Of a DNA stretch of 64,000 bases, positions 8,112 through 17,087 are shown piece by piece. The DNA comes from Lachnospiraceae bacterium (lineage in GTDB: Bacteria; Bacillota; Clostridia; Lachnospirales; Lachnospiraceae). The notes under the pieces were generated by a model. It had not been told where the DNA came from. It made no database searches and saw only the letters and a program-made list of their open reading frames with translations. A program made the position numbers and the translations under genes. The stretch spans positions 62,001 through 126,000 of the forward strand of contig JAAVZL010000003.1 of NCBI GenBank assembly GCA_022791635.1, in the 5' to 3' direction. The stretch's first letter is position 1, and the number at the start of each line of letters is the position of its first letter.

Positions 8112-8166
8112 AGGGGACGCCGCAAAATAAGACAGCAAACTCATTTTGTGACGTCCCCTTATTTTT
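8112..8166 (+). terminator. Intrinsic terminator after the GNAT toxin
   Basis: AGGGGACGCCGCAAAAT pairs with ATTTTGTGACGTCCCCT with two mismatches around a 14-base loop, followed by TTATTTTT. It ends the plus-strand toxin transcript and abuts the stop codon of the convergent SIS gene. Confidence 0.8.
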
Positions 8167-8731
8167 ACTCTATATTCCGATGCCTCCCCTCCATCTCCTC
8201 ATGAGAAATACAAAGCTTCTTCTCCAGCATCATCACAATGATATCAAACAGCAAAAACAAATGCTGCTCAAACAGATTTCCCATGGGCTGTATGGAAGGA
8301 ACCGCTCTTTTGTCCGTACCGTTAAAGACGCTGGCCGGGACAAAAAGCACGAGATCCGCCAGGGCCGGCGTCTTCTCCTTTGGCCCTCCGGTGACTACCA
8401 AAAGCTTAGCTCCGGTTGCTTTAGCCTGCTCTGTCACATAGTGAATATGGCCGATTCTGCCGGAACCGTTTACAACAATAAACAAGTCTCCTTTTCCCAT
8501 CCCCGGCGTGGTATCATCCCAGATCCAGTGGACCTCCTTGCCAAGATGCATAAGCCGCATAGCAAAGCTTCTGGCCGCAATACCTTCTCTTCCCACACCC
8601 ATGACGAAGATGCGCTTTGCCTCCCCCACAGTCTCCATGAGAGCATCGATCTCCTCCAGGCTCTGCGCCTCAAAGACCTTTTCATGCTCCTTAAGTAGGG
8701 TTTGATACAGCTTCTCGTAATACTCCTTCAT
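8165..8731 (-). CDS. SIS-domain protein, 6-phospho-3-hexuloisomerase-like
   Basis: 188 residues, the usual length of HxlB/PHI proteins. The SIS core is clear: IFVMGVGREGIAARSFAMRL near residue 40, DLFIVVNGSGRIGHI near 85, and the family end RHRNIE. HxlB interconverts 3-hexulose 6-phosphate and fructose 6-phosphate. Its normal partner, hexulose-6-phosphate synthase, is not in the window. The gene overlaps the permease upstream by four bases (ATGA) and is the last of a sugar transport operon, so it may isomerise the phosphorylated imported sugar. The substrate is therefore uncertain. Confidence 0.78.
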   Translation of the reverse strand: MKEYYEKLYQTLLKEHEKVFEAQSLEEIDALMETVGEAKRIFVMGVGREGIAARSFAMRLMHLGKEVHWIWDDTTPGMGKGDLFIVVNGSGRIGHIHYVTEQAKATGAKLLVVTGGPKEKTPALADLVLFVPASVFNGTDKRAVPSIQPMGNLFEQHLFLLFDIIVMMLEKKLCISHEEMEGRHRNIE

Positions 8732-9744
8732 ACTCCTTCTCCTTTCCTTTCTCTCTTTCGTTTTCTTGCTTCATAAAAAACGGATACCATATAGTTGAGC
8801 CCCAGAACCAGCAAAAGCATAAAGCCCCAGATGAGCTTTTTCGTGTAGGGTGATAAGGACATGATGGTAAAGGCGCTGGACATGACCCGCATCAAAAGAA
8901 CGGCAATCACCACCCCCTGTACCTTGCCGATCCCCCCATTTGGGTGAATTCCGCCTATGACGCAGACAATCATAGTCTGCAATAGATAAGAATCTCCATA
9001 CCCCACCTTTGCGGAATTGACCCGGCTTAAAATAATGAGCCCGGAGAGTCCGGCTAACAGCCCCGTAATCAAAAACACACTGATACACAGCCGCTCATTG
9101 GAAATGGCGCTAAACCTGGCCGCCACCGAGTTTCCCCCGTACAAATACAGGCTTCGTCCAAAAGCCGTATAGGTCAGGACAAACCAAAGAATGCCCGCGG
9201 CCAGCAGAAAAAGCCAGAAAATAAAGGGAATTTCCAGAAGCTTAAGCTTCCCAAGCTCCGCAAACTCCGCAATGATATTTCCCACACTGGAGCCGCCGGT
9301 TAAGGCCATACCGATTCCCTGAAAAAGCGTCATGGTCCCCAGGGTTGCAATGATAGGCGGAGCCGAGGTCCGGGCAATCAGAAGACCGTTAAACAGCCCG
9401 AACAGCAGGCTGATTAACATACCGATGATGGCGGCCGCAATCACAAGAGGCCAGCCATCAAGTCCGAGAGGCCAGCTTCCGTTTAACAAAAGTGCCGTAA
9501 AGACCGCCACCGTATTGGCTGTGGCAATGATGGACAGGTCAATGCCTCCGATAAGATTCGACATCATCATGGCCAGAGCCAGAAAGCCAAACTCCGGGAT
9601 CTGAAAGGCCATAGACTGGATATTCTTGAGGGAATACATAGAATTTCCAAAGGCAAAGGCGCAAAGGAGCAGAATCAGTAAGGTAACTCCGGTCAAAATG
9701 CTAATGTTCAAGTCCTCTAAGACGATCGTTTTTATTCTTTGCAT
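8728..9744 (-). CDS. Sugar ABC transporter permease (RbsC-like), second permease
   Basis: 338 residues with about nine to ten hydrophobic segments and the family block IGGIDLSIIATANTVAV, where the GGIDLS motif typical of RbsC/LsrC/AraH permeases is present. It sits in the cytoplasmic membrane and pairs with the other permease and the double ATPase. GGAGGAGAC precedes the ATG. Eight bases separate it from the upstream permease. Two different permeases next to each other point to a heterodimeric channel, as in LsrCD or RhaPQ systems, rather than the RbsC homodimer. The sugar cannot be named from sequence. Confidence 0.88.
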   Translation of the reverse strand: MQRIKTIVLEDLNISILTGVTLLILLLCAFAFGNSMYSLKNIQSMAFQIPEFGFLALAMMMSNLIGGIDLSIIATANTVAVFTALLLNGSWPLGLDGWPLVIAAAIIGMLISLLFGLFNGLLIARTSAPPIIATLGTMTLFQGIGMALTGGSSVGNIIAEFAELGKLKLLEIPFIFWLFLLAAGILWFVLTYTAFGRSLYLYGGNSVAARFSAISNERLCISVFLITGLLAGLSGLIILSRVNSAKVGYGDSYLLQTMIVCVIGGIHPNGGIGKVQGVVIAVLLMRVMSSAFTIMSLSPYTKKLIWGFMLLLVLGLNYMVSVFYEARKRKRERKGEGV

Positions 9745-9752
9745 GTCTCCTC

Positions 9753-10751
9753 CTACTCTGTGAAAATCAGATGATTTCTGTTTTTGATTCGCTCCTGATA
9801 GGAGGTAACTGCCACGGAAATCACCAGGATAGCTCCCACAAACAGGTTATTCCAGGAGGATGACAGACCAATCAAAATCAGGGTGGAATTCAAGAGGTAA
9901 ATGATGGCTGTTCCCAGAACGGCACCCAAAATTTTTCCCTGACCGCCCGTGATCTTGGTTCCTCCGATGACCACAGCTGCCACCACCATCAGCTCGTCTC
10001 CCACCAGCTTATTGGGATAGAGTGCATTGTTCTGAGCCGTATAAACAATCCCCATCACCCCGGAGAGAATTCCGAAATAGCCATATACAAAGAGACGCAG
10101 GAAAAAGGGGCGAAAGCCGGCTCTTCTGGCAGCCTCCTCGTCATTGCCGATTGCCACAATCCCCCTTCCTATCATGGTGTGATACAAAAGGAACCAGGTA
10201 AGAATTCCGGCAAGCGCTACCGGAATCAGAGAAACGGTTAATGCCGTACTTCCGTTCTCCGTGGGAAGCTTTAGAAGAACTGCCTGTCCAAATCCATGAA
10301 GACAAGAAGGCAGCACTCCGGCGCCAAAGGATTTGTCGCTGATAAAGGTAGTCATAATCCCATGAAACAGGTTTTGTGTTCCCAGGGTAATGATAAAGGT
10401 GGGAAGCTTTAACCAATTGATAAGCAGGGCATTCACAAGTCCAAGCAAAAGCCCTAAAAGAGCGGAAAACCCAAAGGCAAAGACCAAACTGTTGATCCCA
10501 AGAGAGATCATCAGATTGATGGTGGTATAGCTTCCAAAGAGTGCAACCGCCATAAAAGACACGTCAATCCCTCCGGAAATCATAACCACCAACAGGCCAA
10601 TAGCCACAATCATACTGGCCGACGAGGTGCGTATCAGATCAAACAGGGTTTCCATGCTGAAAAAAGCAGGATTTTTTATGGTGACAAAGATACTGTACAG
10701 TACAATGACACCCAGCAATATTTTCTGGAACTGATCCAGTTTTCCTCTCAT
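9753..10751 (-). CDS. Sugar ABC transporter permease (RbsC-like), first permease
   Basis: 332 residues, multi-spanning, with MISGGIDVSFMAVALFGSY carrying the GGIDVS signature of the ribose-type permease family and a later VIGGTKITGGQGKILGAVLG block. It overlaps the ATPase gene by four bases, which implies translational coupling. It forms the membrane channel with the permease downstream. The ending NRNHLIFTE is not hydrophobic and should be cytoplasmic. Confidence 0.88.
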   Translation of the reverse strand: MRGKLDQFQKILLGVIVLYSIFVTIKNPAFFSMETLFDLIRTSSASMIVAIGLLVVMISGGIDVSFMAVALFGSYTTINLMISLGINSLVFAFGFSALLGLLLGLVNALLINWLKLPTFIITLGTQNLFHGIMTTFISDKSFGAGVLPSCLHGFGQAVLLKLPTENGSTALTVSLIPVALAGILTWFLLYHTMIGRGIVAIGNDEEAARRAGFRPFFLRLFVYGYFGILSGVMGIVYTAQNNALYPNKLVGDELMVVAAVVIGGTKITGGQGKILGAVLGTAIIYLLNSTLILIGLSSSWNNLFVGAILVISVAVTSYQERIKNRNHLIFTE

Positions 10752-12280
10752 AGAACCACCTCCCCAGTCTCATCTTTTTGTCCTCCCTGGCCGCCAATCA
10801 GCTCCGAAAGCCGCTCGGCCGCATCCTCCCGGTTCAGATCCTCCTCTTCCAGGAAGGCAACCTCCTTTCCCTCGGCCAATACCAGCACCCGGTTACAGTT
10901 TGCCAGGATTTCCTGAATTTCATCGGAAATCAGAATGACCGCCATGCCATCTCTGGCAAAGCTGTGAATCTGCTCATAGATCTCTGATTTGGATCCAATA
11001 TCAATCCCCACCGTGGGGGTATCCATGATAAAAACCCTGGGCTTTGCCGCCGTCCACTTTGCGATTACCACCTTCTGCTGGTTGCCTCCCGAGAGGGTTC
11101 CCACCACCGTATCAATGGACGGTGTCCGCACCTTTAGGGTATCTACATAAGTCTGTGCCGTAAGCGCCTCTTCCTTTCGGTTTAAAATCCCCCGTGTGGA
11201 GATGCGATCCAGAATGGCAGAGGAAATATTTTCCTTAATTTTCCGCTCTATAAACAACCCCTGACGAAAGCGATCCTCCGGAACCAGAGCAATGCCATGG
11301 CGCTTGGCCTCCATAGGGGAACGAAGGCGCACTTCCCTTTTATCGATGTACACAGAGCCCTTGTGAACGGGATTGAGGCCGAATAAGGACATGGCAATCT
11401 CCGTACGCCCGGCGCCCAAAAGTCCCGTGAGCCCTATGATATCTCCCGGCCTTACCTTGAGACTGATATTCTCATACTGTCCCCTTCTGCCTAAATCCCT
11501 AAGCTCCAGAATTTCCTCTGTCTCCTTTCGGGTACGGTGATACCTGGGGTACTCCACCTCTCTGCCTGTCATGTAATAAGACAGCTTCCTTTCGTTAAGC
11601 TCACTGCTCTCAAAATCTCCGATTTTTTCTCCGTCCCGGAAAATGGTAATGGTATCTGCAACGGAAAAGATCTCGTCCAGCTTATGACTGATAAAGACAA
11701 TGGCCAGTCCCTTTTCCTTCAAATCCTCCATAATATGTAACAGGCGTTCCACTTCCTTTTTGGTCAAAGCCGTGGTAGGTTCATCCATAAACAGGATTTT
11801 GGCATTTTGAGCCAGAGCCCTTAAGATGGCTGTCAGCTGGCGGTTTGCCATGGAAAGCTCTCCCACCGGCCGTGTAAGATCCATTTCCACGCCGATTTTC
11901 CGAAGCTGTTCCTCGGCAATGCGGTGAATCTCCTTCCAATTGACAAATGCTCTGTTTTCAAACTTTAGACGGCCAATGGCAATATTTTCCGCAGCCGACA
12001 TATGAGAAAAGAGAGACAGATCCTGGTAAATGACCTGAACTCCCTCGTGCATTGCCTGCACGGGCGTCAGAGAGTGATAGGAATGGCCGTTCAGGATGAT
12101 CTCTCCTAAGTCCGGCGTATAGACTCCGGAAATGCTCTTCACCAGCGTGGATTTTCCACAGCCGTTCTCTCCGGCCAGGCAATGGATTTCGCCGGCCCGA
12201 ATGGTCAGTGAAATATCTTTTAACGCCTGGACGCCGATAAAGGATTTCGATAAATTTTTGACTTCTAGTACTACACTCAA
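10748..12280 (-). CDS. Sugar ABC transporter ATPase with two nucleotide-binding domains (RbsA/MglA-like)
   Basis: 510 residues from a TTG at 12280. I chose this start because AGGA lies 7 bases upstream and the product then begins MSVVLEVKNLSKSF, the normal family start; a GTG at 12352 would add 24 unrelated residues. The first domain has Walker A GENGCGKST, signature GELSMANRQL and Walker B ILFMDEPTTA. The second has the degenerate GLLGAGRTE, signature GTLSGGNQQK and VFIMDTPTVG, where Asp-Thr replaces the usual Asp-Glu, as is common in this family. It powers import by the two permeases. It lies 198 bases after the binding-protein gene, separated by a MITE. Confidence 0.9.
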   Translation of the reverse strand: MSVVLEVKNLSKSFIGVQALKDISLTIRAGEIHCLAGENGCGKSTLVKSISGVYTPDLGEIILNGHSYHSLTPVQAMHEGVQVIYQDLSLFSHMSAAENIAIGRLKFENRAFVNWKEIHRIAEEQLRKIGVEMDLTRPVGELSMANRQLTAILRALAQNAKILFMDEPTTALTKKEVERLLHIMEDLKEKGLAIVFISHKLDEIFSVADTITIFRDGEKIGDFESSELNERKLSYYMTGREVEYPRYHRTRKETEEILELRDLGRRGQYENISLKVRPGDIIGLTGLLGAGRTEIAMSLFGLNPVHKGSVYIDKREVRLRSPMEAKRHGIALVPEDRFRQGLFIERKIKENISSAILDRISTRGILNRKEEALTAQTYVDTLKVRTPSIDTVVGTLSGGNQQKVVIAKWTAAKPRVFIMDTPTVGIDIGSKSEIYEQIHSFARDGMAVILISDEIQEILANCNRVLVLAEGKEVAFLEEEDLNREDAAERLSELIGGQGGQKDETGEVVL

Positions 12281-12390
12281 CTGTTTTTCCTGTCCTTCCT
12301 TCAAAGCAAGAAAGCTGTCCACCAGAACGGTATGCAGGCCCTTCACCGGCACACCGTATACCTGTGCACAGCTCTCTTATTTTCGTAACT

Positions 12391-12532
12391 GTTCAGATAA
12401 CAATGTCAGTAAGTTAAGCCTGCAAAGACTACCGGCGCAGGGGAGGAGGGCCGCCCCAATTAGGAGTGGCGGTTCTTGCCCGGAGCCTTTATAGCCTTTT
12501 GGGGCTTAACTTGCTGACATTGGTTCAGATAA
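12391..12532. mobile_element. 122-bp MITE with 20-bp inverted ends and 10-bp target duplication
   Basis: Element 12401-12522 is bounded by CAATGTCAGTAAGTTAAGCC and its inverse with one mismatch (12503-12522). Identical direct repeats GTTCAGATAA flank it (12391-12400, 12523-12532). The interior is GC-rich, forms further hairpins and has no ORF. This is the layout of a non-autonomous transposon moved by an IS with a roughly 10-bp target duplication; the parent IS is not in the window. It lies between the binding-protein and ATPase genes of the sugar operon and could act as an attenuator or mRNA-processing hairpin. Confidence 0.75.
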
Positions 12533-12550
12533 AGAACCGTCTACGTAAGC

Positions 12551-13636
12551 TTAGAAATTATAATCATCAATGTTGTCGGCAGTAAATTCCAGAGGCGCAT
12601 TTCCGTAGGCAATATTTCCCTCTACATTCACGCTCTCATAGCCTGTAATCTTCAGATCCGTACCGGTCTCAAGCCCCTGGCCGGATGCCAAGAGATAAGC
12701 TGCATAGCAGGTGGCATAGCCTGCATCCGCCGGCCTCCAGGCCTGTCCGTGCTGCATGGAGCCGTCCTTTAGGTAGGTAGCGGACATGGAGGGAAGAGCA
12801 AGAGACACCACCTTCACGCTCTCCAGCTTGTCCTTTTCCCGCAGAGCCTCGCAGATACCGCCTCCGTGAGCGGAGCAGTCAAAGAGTCCCTTGATATTCG
12901 GGTAGGAAGTCAGGATCTCAAGGGTCTTGTCATGGGCGCCCTCAATGCTGTTGCCGTCCTCATAGGGCTCCTCCGTCACACAGGTCATATCCGGATAGTT
13001 TTCCGTAATGTAATCCACGGCAGCCTGATACCAGGACATATGGGTATCCATGGTCAGTCCTCCCACAAAGCCTGCATATTCGCCCTCGCCTCCCATTACC
13101 TCTGCCAGCTTTTCACCAAACAGCTTGCCGAACTCTTCGTTTACAAAGGCCTCTACGTCCAAATCTACATTTTCCGCAATGCCGGGCGCCTCGTGGGTCA
13201 CTACTACAATGCCTGCTTCTCTAGCTTTTTCAATGGTAGGAATCAATGCGGAAGGGTCATTGGGCACGATACAGATGGCGTCCACGCCCTGAGCAATCAA
13301 GTCCTCCATAATAGAAATCTGGCTTGCGGCGTCTCCTGTCTCCGGCACCTGAACGGATACGTTAAGGCCTGTATCCTTTCTAAGCTGCTCCACTCCCGTT
13401 GCCATGTCGTCAAACCAGGAATCGCTCTGCTTCACGATCATTACCACATTGTACTCTGAGGGGTCTGCGGTCTTTGCTTCCTCACCGCTCTCTCCTTCTT
13501 CCGTATCCGTCGGAGCGCTCTCCTCTGCCTCCGCGGCTGGCTCTTCCTTCTTTTCCGGCTCATTACTGCTGCAGCCGGACAGAAGTCCTGCCATCAAGAC
13601 TGCACACATCAGACTTGCCAATAGCTTCCTTTTCAT
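12551..13636 (-). CDS. Sugar-binding lipoprotein of the ABC transporter
   Basis: 361 residues. The signal peptide ends in lipobox LLSGC (Cys22), followed by an acidic linker rich in Glu and Ala (about residues 25-60), then a Peripla_BP_4 fold from YNVVMIVKQSDSWF. Late features such as AWRPADAGYATCYAAYLLASG resemble LsrB and RhaS binding proteins. It is anchored outside the membrane and delivers sugar to the permeases. A strong AAGGAGG precedes the ATG. It is the first gene of the operon and divergent from yesM. The ligand could be a pentose, deoxyhexose or AI-2-like molecule; sequence alone does not decide. Confidence 0.86.
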   Translation of the reverse strand: MKRKLLASLMCAVLMAGLLSGCSSNEPEKKEEPAAEAEESAPTDTEEGESGEEAKTADPSEYNVVMIVKQSDSWFDDMATGVEQLRKDTGLNVSVQVPETGDAASQISIMEDLIAQGVDAICIVPNDPSALIPTIEKAREAGIVVVTHEAPGIAENVDLDVEAFVNEEFGKLFGEKLAEVMGGEGEYAGFVGGLTMDTHMSWYQAAVDYITENYPDMTCVTEEPYEDGNSIEGAHDKTLEILTSYPNIKGLFDCSAHGGGICEALREKDKLESVKVVSLALPSMSATYLKDGSMQHGQAWRPADAGYATCYAAYLLASGQGLETGTDLKITGYESVNVEGNIAYGNAPLEFTADNIDDYNF

Positions 13637-13675
13637 AGTAATCCTCCTTTTTCTTATGGTAGGCTCAGCGTTTCC

Positions 13676-13718
13676 GGGGATGTCGGGAAATAGGGTGGTA
13701 GGCTTTTCCGATATCCCC
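13676..13718. repeat. Short copy of the palindromic repeat family in the divergent promoter region
   Basis: GGGGATGTCGGGAAA (13676-13690) pairs with TTTTCCGATATCCCC (13704-13718) around 13 bases. The minus-strand stretch reading GATATCGGAAAAGCCTACCACCC resembles the arm of the large palindrome at 17235-17283. It lies in the 5' leader of the binding-protein gene and could be a leader hairpin or an operator. Confidence 0.5.
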
Positions 13719-13734
13719 TACACACCGTATGCTC

Positions 13735-13740
13735 ATTATA
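13735..13740 (-). promoter_or_regulatory. Probable -10 box of the sugar operon
   Basis: Minus-strand TATAAT with no recognisable -35 (a T-run sits there). A good -10 with a poor -35 fits an activator-dependent promoter, and a YesN-type AraC regulator is encoded next door. Confidence 0.45.
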
Positions 13741-13814
13741 TTCGCTCCCAAATGATAAAAAAACAAAAAATTCCGACTTATTCTTCTAAAAATCCGACTT
13801 CCGATTCCTATTTC

Positions 13815-13843
13815 TTGTTTTGGAATAAAATTTGACTTATAAT
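13815..13843 (+). promoter_or_regulatory. Predicted promoter of the yesM-yesN-like pair
   Basis: -35 TTGTTT (13815-13820), 17-base spacer, -10 TATAAT (13838-13843), about 37 bases before the kinase ATG at 13880. Confidence 0.6.
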
Positions 13844-13879
13844 AAAAACCTAACAGGGAGGAGAGGAGGAAGGGAACCC

Positions 13880-15673
13880 ATGAAGAAACAAATCAAAGCC
13901 TGTGGGAAATATATTGCCAATCTGCCTCTGGAGAAAAAGATTTTATCCCTGCTGTTCTTTTCCATTTGTTCCACCTTTTTTCTCTCCCTGTTTGGCACAA
14001 GCTACGTCCTTCGCTCCAGCAATGAGCTTTTATATCAAACCTTAGCCGGATCTCTCAATTACAGTGCAGAGACCATTTCCATGAAGCTTGGCAATATTGA
14101 GGCAATGACCAGCACTATGGTCTCCAACAAAACCCTCCAGAAGAACCTCATCACCGTTTATGACGATACAAACCCCATCCGGCTTGCAAATGCCAGAAAC
14201 ACCCTCACCACCCTGATTTTTGATTACTATCAGAACAACACGAAGAACAATCTAAACTACATGAACCTCTACACAGACAAATTTACGGTCAGCAGCTATG
14301 AGCCGCAGATCTCCGCCCTTCCCGATGACGTACTGGAAGGAATTCTTCAAAAAGCCAATAAAAATTCCGGATATCCCTGCTGGGTTTCTGACTACTGCAA
14401 TGAATACGGACTCTTTCTTGTAAGAGACAGCAGGCGGGTAAATCAGATGAGCTTTGAAACCCTGGGAACCATCGTGGCAGCCGTGGATATGGACAAGCTC
14501 ATCAAAAGCTCCACCAAATCCATCCTGCAGTCGGAAGCAACGCCCTATCTGCTATACCAAAACGGAGCTGAGATCTACCATTCCAAATCTCTGACTCAAA
14601 AGCTTGCCCAAGAAATCCGGCAGCAATTTAAAGCCCCCTACTGTATTCTGGATATAAATGGAGAGCCATACTTTTGCGCCAGCGGAACCATATCCTCTAT
14701 GTCCTGGGAATATATTTGTATGATTCCCTATCATTCCATTGCACATACCATCCGGTTTTCCCACATGCTTTCCGTTACCCTGCTTTTGGCTGCTTCCGGT
14801 CTTCTTTTACTCCTGGCCAGAACCATGACCCATACCATAACCAAGGATTTTCAGCGGCTGGTCTATAAAATGAAAGCCTTTGGAAAGGATGAATCCCGCC
14901 TGCCGGATATCGGTTATGACTACAGTGTCCGGACAGATGAAATCGGAATTCTCCACAACCAGTTTGACCAAATGGCCGGCAAGCTCCAGCAGCTCATACA
15001 GGAGAATTATGTCAATGAAATCCTGACCAAAGATGCCAAACTAAAAGCCCTGGAAAACCAAATCAACCCCCATTTTTTATACAACACCCTGGAATCCATC
15101 AACTGGAGGGCAAAGGCCATCCACGAAGAGCAGATCTCCGCCATGGTAGAAGCCCTTGGCTCCATGCTCCGCTTTACCCTGAACAGCAAAAAGCAGCCGG
15201 TGACCCTGGACGACGAATTATCCATCGTCCGTGATTACATCACCATCCAAAAACTCCGCTTTGACGACGGACGATTGTCCTACGAGGAAGAAATTCCAAC
15301 AGAATTTCTTTCCCTGCCCCTCCCCCAGCTGACCCTGCAGCCCCTTGTGGAAAATGCCATCCGCTACGCTCTGGAGACCAACGACGAAGACTGCAGGATT
15401 CACATCGTATGCAGGGAAACGGACGGAACGATTGCCATTGAAATCATCAACAGCGGTTCCCAATTCGAGGAAAACCTCTTGGAAAAGCTGGCAAGCAAAG
15501 AAATCCTCTCCAAAGGCTTTGGCATCGGACTTCTGAATATCCAGCACCGGCTAAAGCTGACCTTCGGAGAGGAATACGGACTCTTTCTTTTCAACCTAAA
15601 CGAACAAAATGCGGTAGCCCAAATCCGCATTCCAGGAGACCATCATGTTAAAAATCTTAATTGCCGACGATGA
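13880..15673 (+). CDS. Sensor histidine kinase, YesM/LytS type
   Basis: About 597 residues. I use the ATG at 13880, which follows a purine-rich GGAGGAGAGGAGGAAGGG site. One membrane segment lies near residues 25-45 and another near 295-315, with a roughly 250-residue extracellular sensor between. HAMP-like sequence follows, then the His_kinase block NPHFLYNTLE near residue 396 with the phospho-accepting His, the N-box PLVENAIRYAL, and the G-box GFGIGLLNIQHRL. The kinase looks intact. It probably senses a sugar, directly or through the binding lipoprotein, and signals to the AraC-type regulator whose gene overlaps its 3' end by 29 bp. Confidence 0.9.
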   Translation: MKKQIKACGKYIANLPLEKKILSLLFFSICSTFFLSLFGTSYVLRSSNELLYQTLAGSLNYSAETISMKLGNIEAMTSTMVSNKTLQKNLITVYDDTNPIRLANARNTLTTLIFDYYQNNTKNNLNYMNLYTDKFTVSSYEPQISALPDDVLEGILQKANKNSGYPCWVSDYCNEYGLFLVRDSRRVNQMSFETLGTIVAAVDMDKLIKSSTKSILQSEATPYLLYQNGAEIYHSKSLTQKLAQEIRQQFKAPYCILDINGEPYFCASGTISSMSWEYICMIPYHSIAHTIRFSHMLSVTLLLAASGLLLLLARTMTHTITKDFQRLVYKMKAFGKDESRLPDIGYDYSVRTDEIGILHNQFDQMAGKLQQLIQENYVNEILTKDAKLKALENQINPHFLYNTLESINWRAKAIHEEQISAMVEALGSMLRFTLNSKKQPVTLDDELSIVRDYITIQKLRFDDGRLSYEEEIPTEFLSLPLPQLTLQPLVENAIRYALETNDEDCRIHIVCRETDGTIAIEIINSGSQFEENLLEKLASKEILSKGFGIGLLNIQHRLKLTFGEEYGLFLFNLNEQNAVAQIRIPGDHHVKNLNCRR

Positions 15674-17087
15674 AAAAAACATACGGGAAACCATAGCCAG
15701 CCTCATTGACTGGGAAAGCCTCGATCTGAAGCTGATCGGATGCGCCAGAAACGGCCTGGAGCTGATAGAAAAAATATACACCCTGAATAAAAACACCCAA
15801 TTCGTGATCCTGTCCGGCTACAACGAATTTGAATATGCCCAAAAAGCCATGCAGTTTGGCGTAAAACACTATCTCCTAAAGCCCTGCAACGAAAAACAAA
15901 TCATCCGCTGCTTAAAAGAGGCCGCCGATGATTACCGAACCCTCTACGCCGCCTCCCCCGCCTTTTCACCCTCCTCCCCCTTAAACACCCAATTCCAGAA
16001 CAACCTCATGATCAACCTGATCCATCAAGGGCTCACCTCCTTCTCCGGCGATCCAAAGGCCTTTCAGTCCTTCGCCTTCCCCTCCTCCCGCTACGAGGTA
16101 TGCTACCTTTATTATCTGGAAGAGCAAAACCGCGACGAGGCCGTAAAAGCCATGATTTCCTACCGAAATCAGAACTTTCCGGCCCTCAAAATCTACACCC
16201 TATACGTAAAAAACACCTGCATCTTCCTCTTCGACTCAACAGGCGTCAACTACGAAGAGCTTGATAAATTCCTCTCCTCCCTCACCTGTCCCAATCAGAC
16301 CGCAGAGACAAGCTACGAACGAAAAACCTACGACAGCTTTTCCCACGCCCTCTACGAGATCATCCGCAGAATCCGAAAATATGAAGTGATCTACTACACC
16401 AACGACACAGACTTTATAACCATCAACAACCACAACAACTTAATTCACGACGCCCTCGCCCTCACAGACAGGCTCTTTCAAGCTGCCCCAGAAGATATCC
16501 ACATCATCTTCCTCCATCTAAGCGAACTCCTCACCGGCATCACCAATACCGCCTTCCTAAAACAGATAGCCTCCTCCGTGATCATCACTTCCGTATCCCG
16601 CCACCCCACCTTCACGGCCGTATCCGCCGCAGAACTCCTAATCCACATGGAGGAATCCGAAAACTGCCAGGAAATCTGCACCCTTCTGACCGATCAGCTG
16701 GAAATCCTCATCCGCGAACGCTCCTCCGGCAATTTCACCGGAACCCTAAGCAAAAAAATCCAGCAATATGTAGAAGAAAACCTGTCCGCCTGCGACCTGT
16801 CCCTCAAATGGATTGCCGAAAACTACCTCTACATGAATGTAGATTACGTAAGCAAAAGATTCTTCAAAGAAACAGGACAAAAATTTTCCAAATACCTCAC
16901 AGACACCAGAATCCAAAAAGCCAAAGAGCTACTAAGCAGCAGCGAAACCGACAAGATCCAAAACATCGCCCGGCAAATTGGCCTGGAAAACAACCCCCAA
17001 TACTTCAGCCAAATCTTCAAAAAAAATACCGGCATGACCCCCAGCCAGTATATCCGAATCATGCAGGGAGGGGAGGTAGAAAAGTAG
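15645..17087 (+). CDS. AraC-type response regulator (YesN-like) with truncated receiver domain
   Basis: 480 residues. The receiver starts normally (ILIADDEKNIRET, acidic pair D8/D9) and ends normally (ILSGYNEFEYAQKAM, HYLLKPCNEKQ). Between ARNG at 34-37 and LELIEKIY at 38-45, however, about 26 residues are missing, including the strand with the phospho-acceptor Asp. The break falls where NGLE and DGLE would form a direct repeat, so an in-frame slippage deletion is likely. The C-terminus carries a full AraC HTH pair (about 375-475: YVEENLSACDLSLKWIAENY, then KNTGMTPSQYIRIMQ). DNA binding should survive, but phosphorylation control should not. The last codons and stop are supplied by the palindromic element downstream. 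Confidence 0.86.
   Translation: MLKILIADDEKNIRETIASLIDWESLDLKLIGCARNGLELIEKIYTLNKNTQFVILSGYNEFEYAQKAMQFGVKHYLLKPCNEKQIIRCLKEAADDYRTLYAASPAFSPSSPLNTQFQNNLMINLIHQGLTSFSGDPKAFQSFAFPSSRYEVCYLYYLEEQNRDEAVKAMISYRNQNFPALKIYTLYVKNTCIFLFDSTGVNYEELDKFLSSLTCPNQTAETSYERKTYDSFSHALYEIIRRIRKYEVIYYTNDTDFITINNHNNLIHDALALTDRLFQAAPEDIHIIFLHLSELLTGITNTAFLKQIASSVIITSVSRHPTFTAVSAAELLIHMEESENCQEICTLLTDQLEILIRERSSGNFTGTLSKKIQQYVEENLSACDLSLKWIAENYLYMNVDYVSKRFFKETGQKFSKYLTDTRIQKAKELLSSSETDKIQNIARQIGLENNPQYFSQIFKKNTGMTPSQYIRIMQGGEVEK

Noticed and set aside
8180..8698. 172-codon ORF antisense to the SIS gene
   Set aside because: Mirror of a clear SIS domain frame.
12132..12494. 120-codon plus-strand ORF over the MITE
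   Set aside because: Antisense to the ATPase start and crossing the MITE; no ribosome site.
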